A DNA stretch of 64,000 nucleotides from Allacma fusca (taxonomy: Eukaryota > Arthropoda > Collembola > Symphypleona > Sminthuridae). The notes under the pieces were generated by a model. It searched no databases, was not told the origin of the DNA, and worked only from the letters and a program-made list of their open reading frames with translations. Location of the stretch: the NCBI GenBank assembly GCA_947179485.1, contig OX359246.1, forward strand, positions 60,863,632 to 60,927,631, in the 5' to 3' direction. The translations under genes and the position numbers were made by a program. This document shows, piece after piece, positions 63,101 through 64,000 of the stretch; positions within the stretch are counted from its first letter, which is position 1, and every line of letters starts with the position of its first letter.

Positions 63101-63989
63101 CACCCTGCAGTCTTGTTCCAAACTGTCCAATGGGTTGGAGGATATTTATATTATTGGAACCAACGTAATTCTGAGCTAAGTTAATAATTGTGGACATCAA
63201 GGACTGTTCACCGTGATGATAAGCAGAATGTTCGGCTACGGAACCAGCCAGCTGTGCAACTTTGATTTCCCTCTTGTCATTTCGCTTGAAGCAAGTGAAC
63301 AGAACTTTTCTTTGACCAGGCTTTAATCCATCGACTAAACTAGGGATGGATCTCTCGTTATCCAAATTACTGAATAGAACCAGTTCTTTGTTGATGAAGT
63401 CTGAATATGTGATAGCCCTAACATCCTTGTCGTAAATAATGTCCTCACCCATACCCATCTCCTTCCTCCGCTTGGTATTTTCCATCCATGTGGTTAGCCA
63501 ATCTTTTCTCTGCTCAATGCACTTCTTACTGAAGGCCATGGTGATTTGATCATCATCAAGCTGACCTTGGTACCGGAATAGGATTCGATGGCGCTGCATG
63601 TCCGTAAAATATTCTTTGGCCTCCTTGGACGTAGACGTACCCAACCCCTTGTAGTACTTTAGCTTGTATGTTTTCCAATTGAGAGTCCGTTTCTTCCATT
63701 CTTCCAACTCCGGCATAGAATAAAATGATACACTGTTATTTCCCTTAATAGCTTTTACAATCGGGGTTATGAATTCTTCAATGAAATTCATTTGCAATAA
63801 ACTTGGCCAATTATGATGGACAAAGTTAATAATGAGTCCTTTGATGTGGGAACCATCATGATCCTGATCAGTCATTATCATAAGTTTGCCATAACGAAGT
63901 GTACGGAGGTCCTCTATGCTTTGATACTTCTTTTTGTATTGTATCCCCAAAATTTTCACCAGTGCGCTAATTTCAGCGTTGTCCATAAT
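60119..63989 (-). CDS. TOP2: DNA topoisomerase II, C-terminal two thirds (5' end beyond window)
   Basis: A nuclear type IIA enzyme that passes one duplex through a transient double-strand break. Exons (minus): 63989-61422, 61286-61221, 60977-60903, 60800-60720, 60552-60454, 60277-60119; all are multiples of three and phase 0, together 1015 codons plus stop. The first exon here starts after TTTGTAG with I-M-D-N-A-E-I. It holds the TOPRIM metal-binding motif (TDQDHDGSH, about 40 residues in), the winged-helix part with the cleavage Tyr in SPRYIFTQ (codon 63077-63075), the tower, the coiled-coil region and a Lys/Ser/Asp-rich tail. The last five exons are short, each opening with Lys and carrying an acidic Ser/Asp/Glu block. 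The N-terminal ATPase domain must lie right of the window. The tail is expected to carry nuclear-localisation and phosphorylation sites. Confidence 0.95.
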
Positions 63990-64000
63990 CTACAAAGAAA

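Overview
The window is eukaryotic, AT-rich, and full of short-intron genes and non-autonomous DNA transposons. Its genes are four-exon UDP-glycosyltransferases (UGTs) with a signal peptide and a C-terminal membrane anchor, secreted Cys-rich proteins resembling the arthropod 27-kDa hemolymph glycoprotein (DUF1397) family, a Penelope-like retroelement and DNA topoisomerase II. This fits an arthropod nuclear genome. A hexapod such as a springtail is plausible, but the species cannot be fixed from the sequence. No prokaryotic, organellar, tRNA, rRNA or CRISPR feature was seen.

Layout. 1-949 is the truncated inverted copy of a composite transposon that recurs at 13351-15056. 3101-5073 (minus) is an intact 512-aa UGT with a hAT-like insertion abutting its stop codon. 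5.7-11 kb is transposon-rich and gene-free. 11338-12485 (plus) is a four-exon secreted Cys-rich gene. 16402-45771 is a tandem array: three practically identical 7717/7718-bp units plus a fourth unit with a diverged, shorter 3' part. Each unit carries one intact four-exon UGT (515 or 516 aa), a dead relic of a UGT last exon, and three or four hAT-like elements. 46488-47460 (plus) is a paralog of the 11.3-kb Cys-rich gene, and 47822-48228 (minus) encodes a 99-aa secreted protein. 49.3-52 kb holds a hAT-like element and a 5'-truncated Penelope-like element. 52626-54559 (minus) is a divergent 526-aa UGT. 54.6-60.1 kb is gene-poor with one more hAT-like element. 60119-63989 (minus) is the C-terminal two thirds of DNA topoisomerase II, whose N-terminal ATPase part lies beyond the window.

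Function. The locus is a detoxification-type UGT cluster of six intact genes with identical intron positions and phases (0, 1, 2). The amplified genes share one aglycone-binding half. They have lost the otherwise conserved Gln of the donor-binding Asp-Gln pair (His in three copies, Asn in the fourth). Two paralogous Cys-rich genes flank the array. Most intergenic DNA is non-autonomous hAT-like elements, most with an 8-bp target duplication and each family with its own 6-10-bp word repeated near both ends. No transposase gene for them is in the window. Exon coordinates were derived by hand from splice consensus, reading phase and comparison among paralogs.
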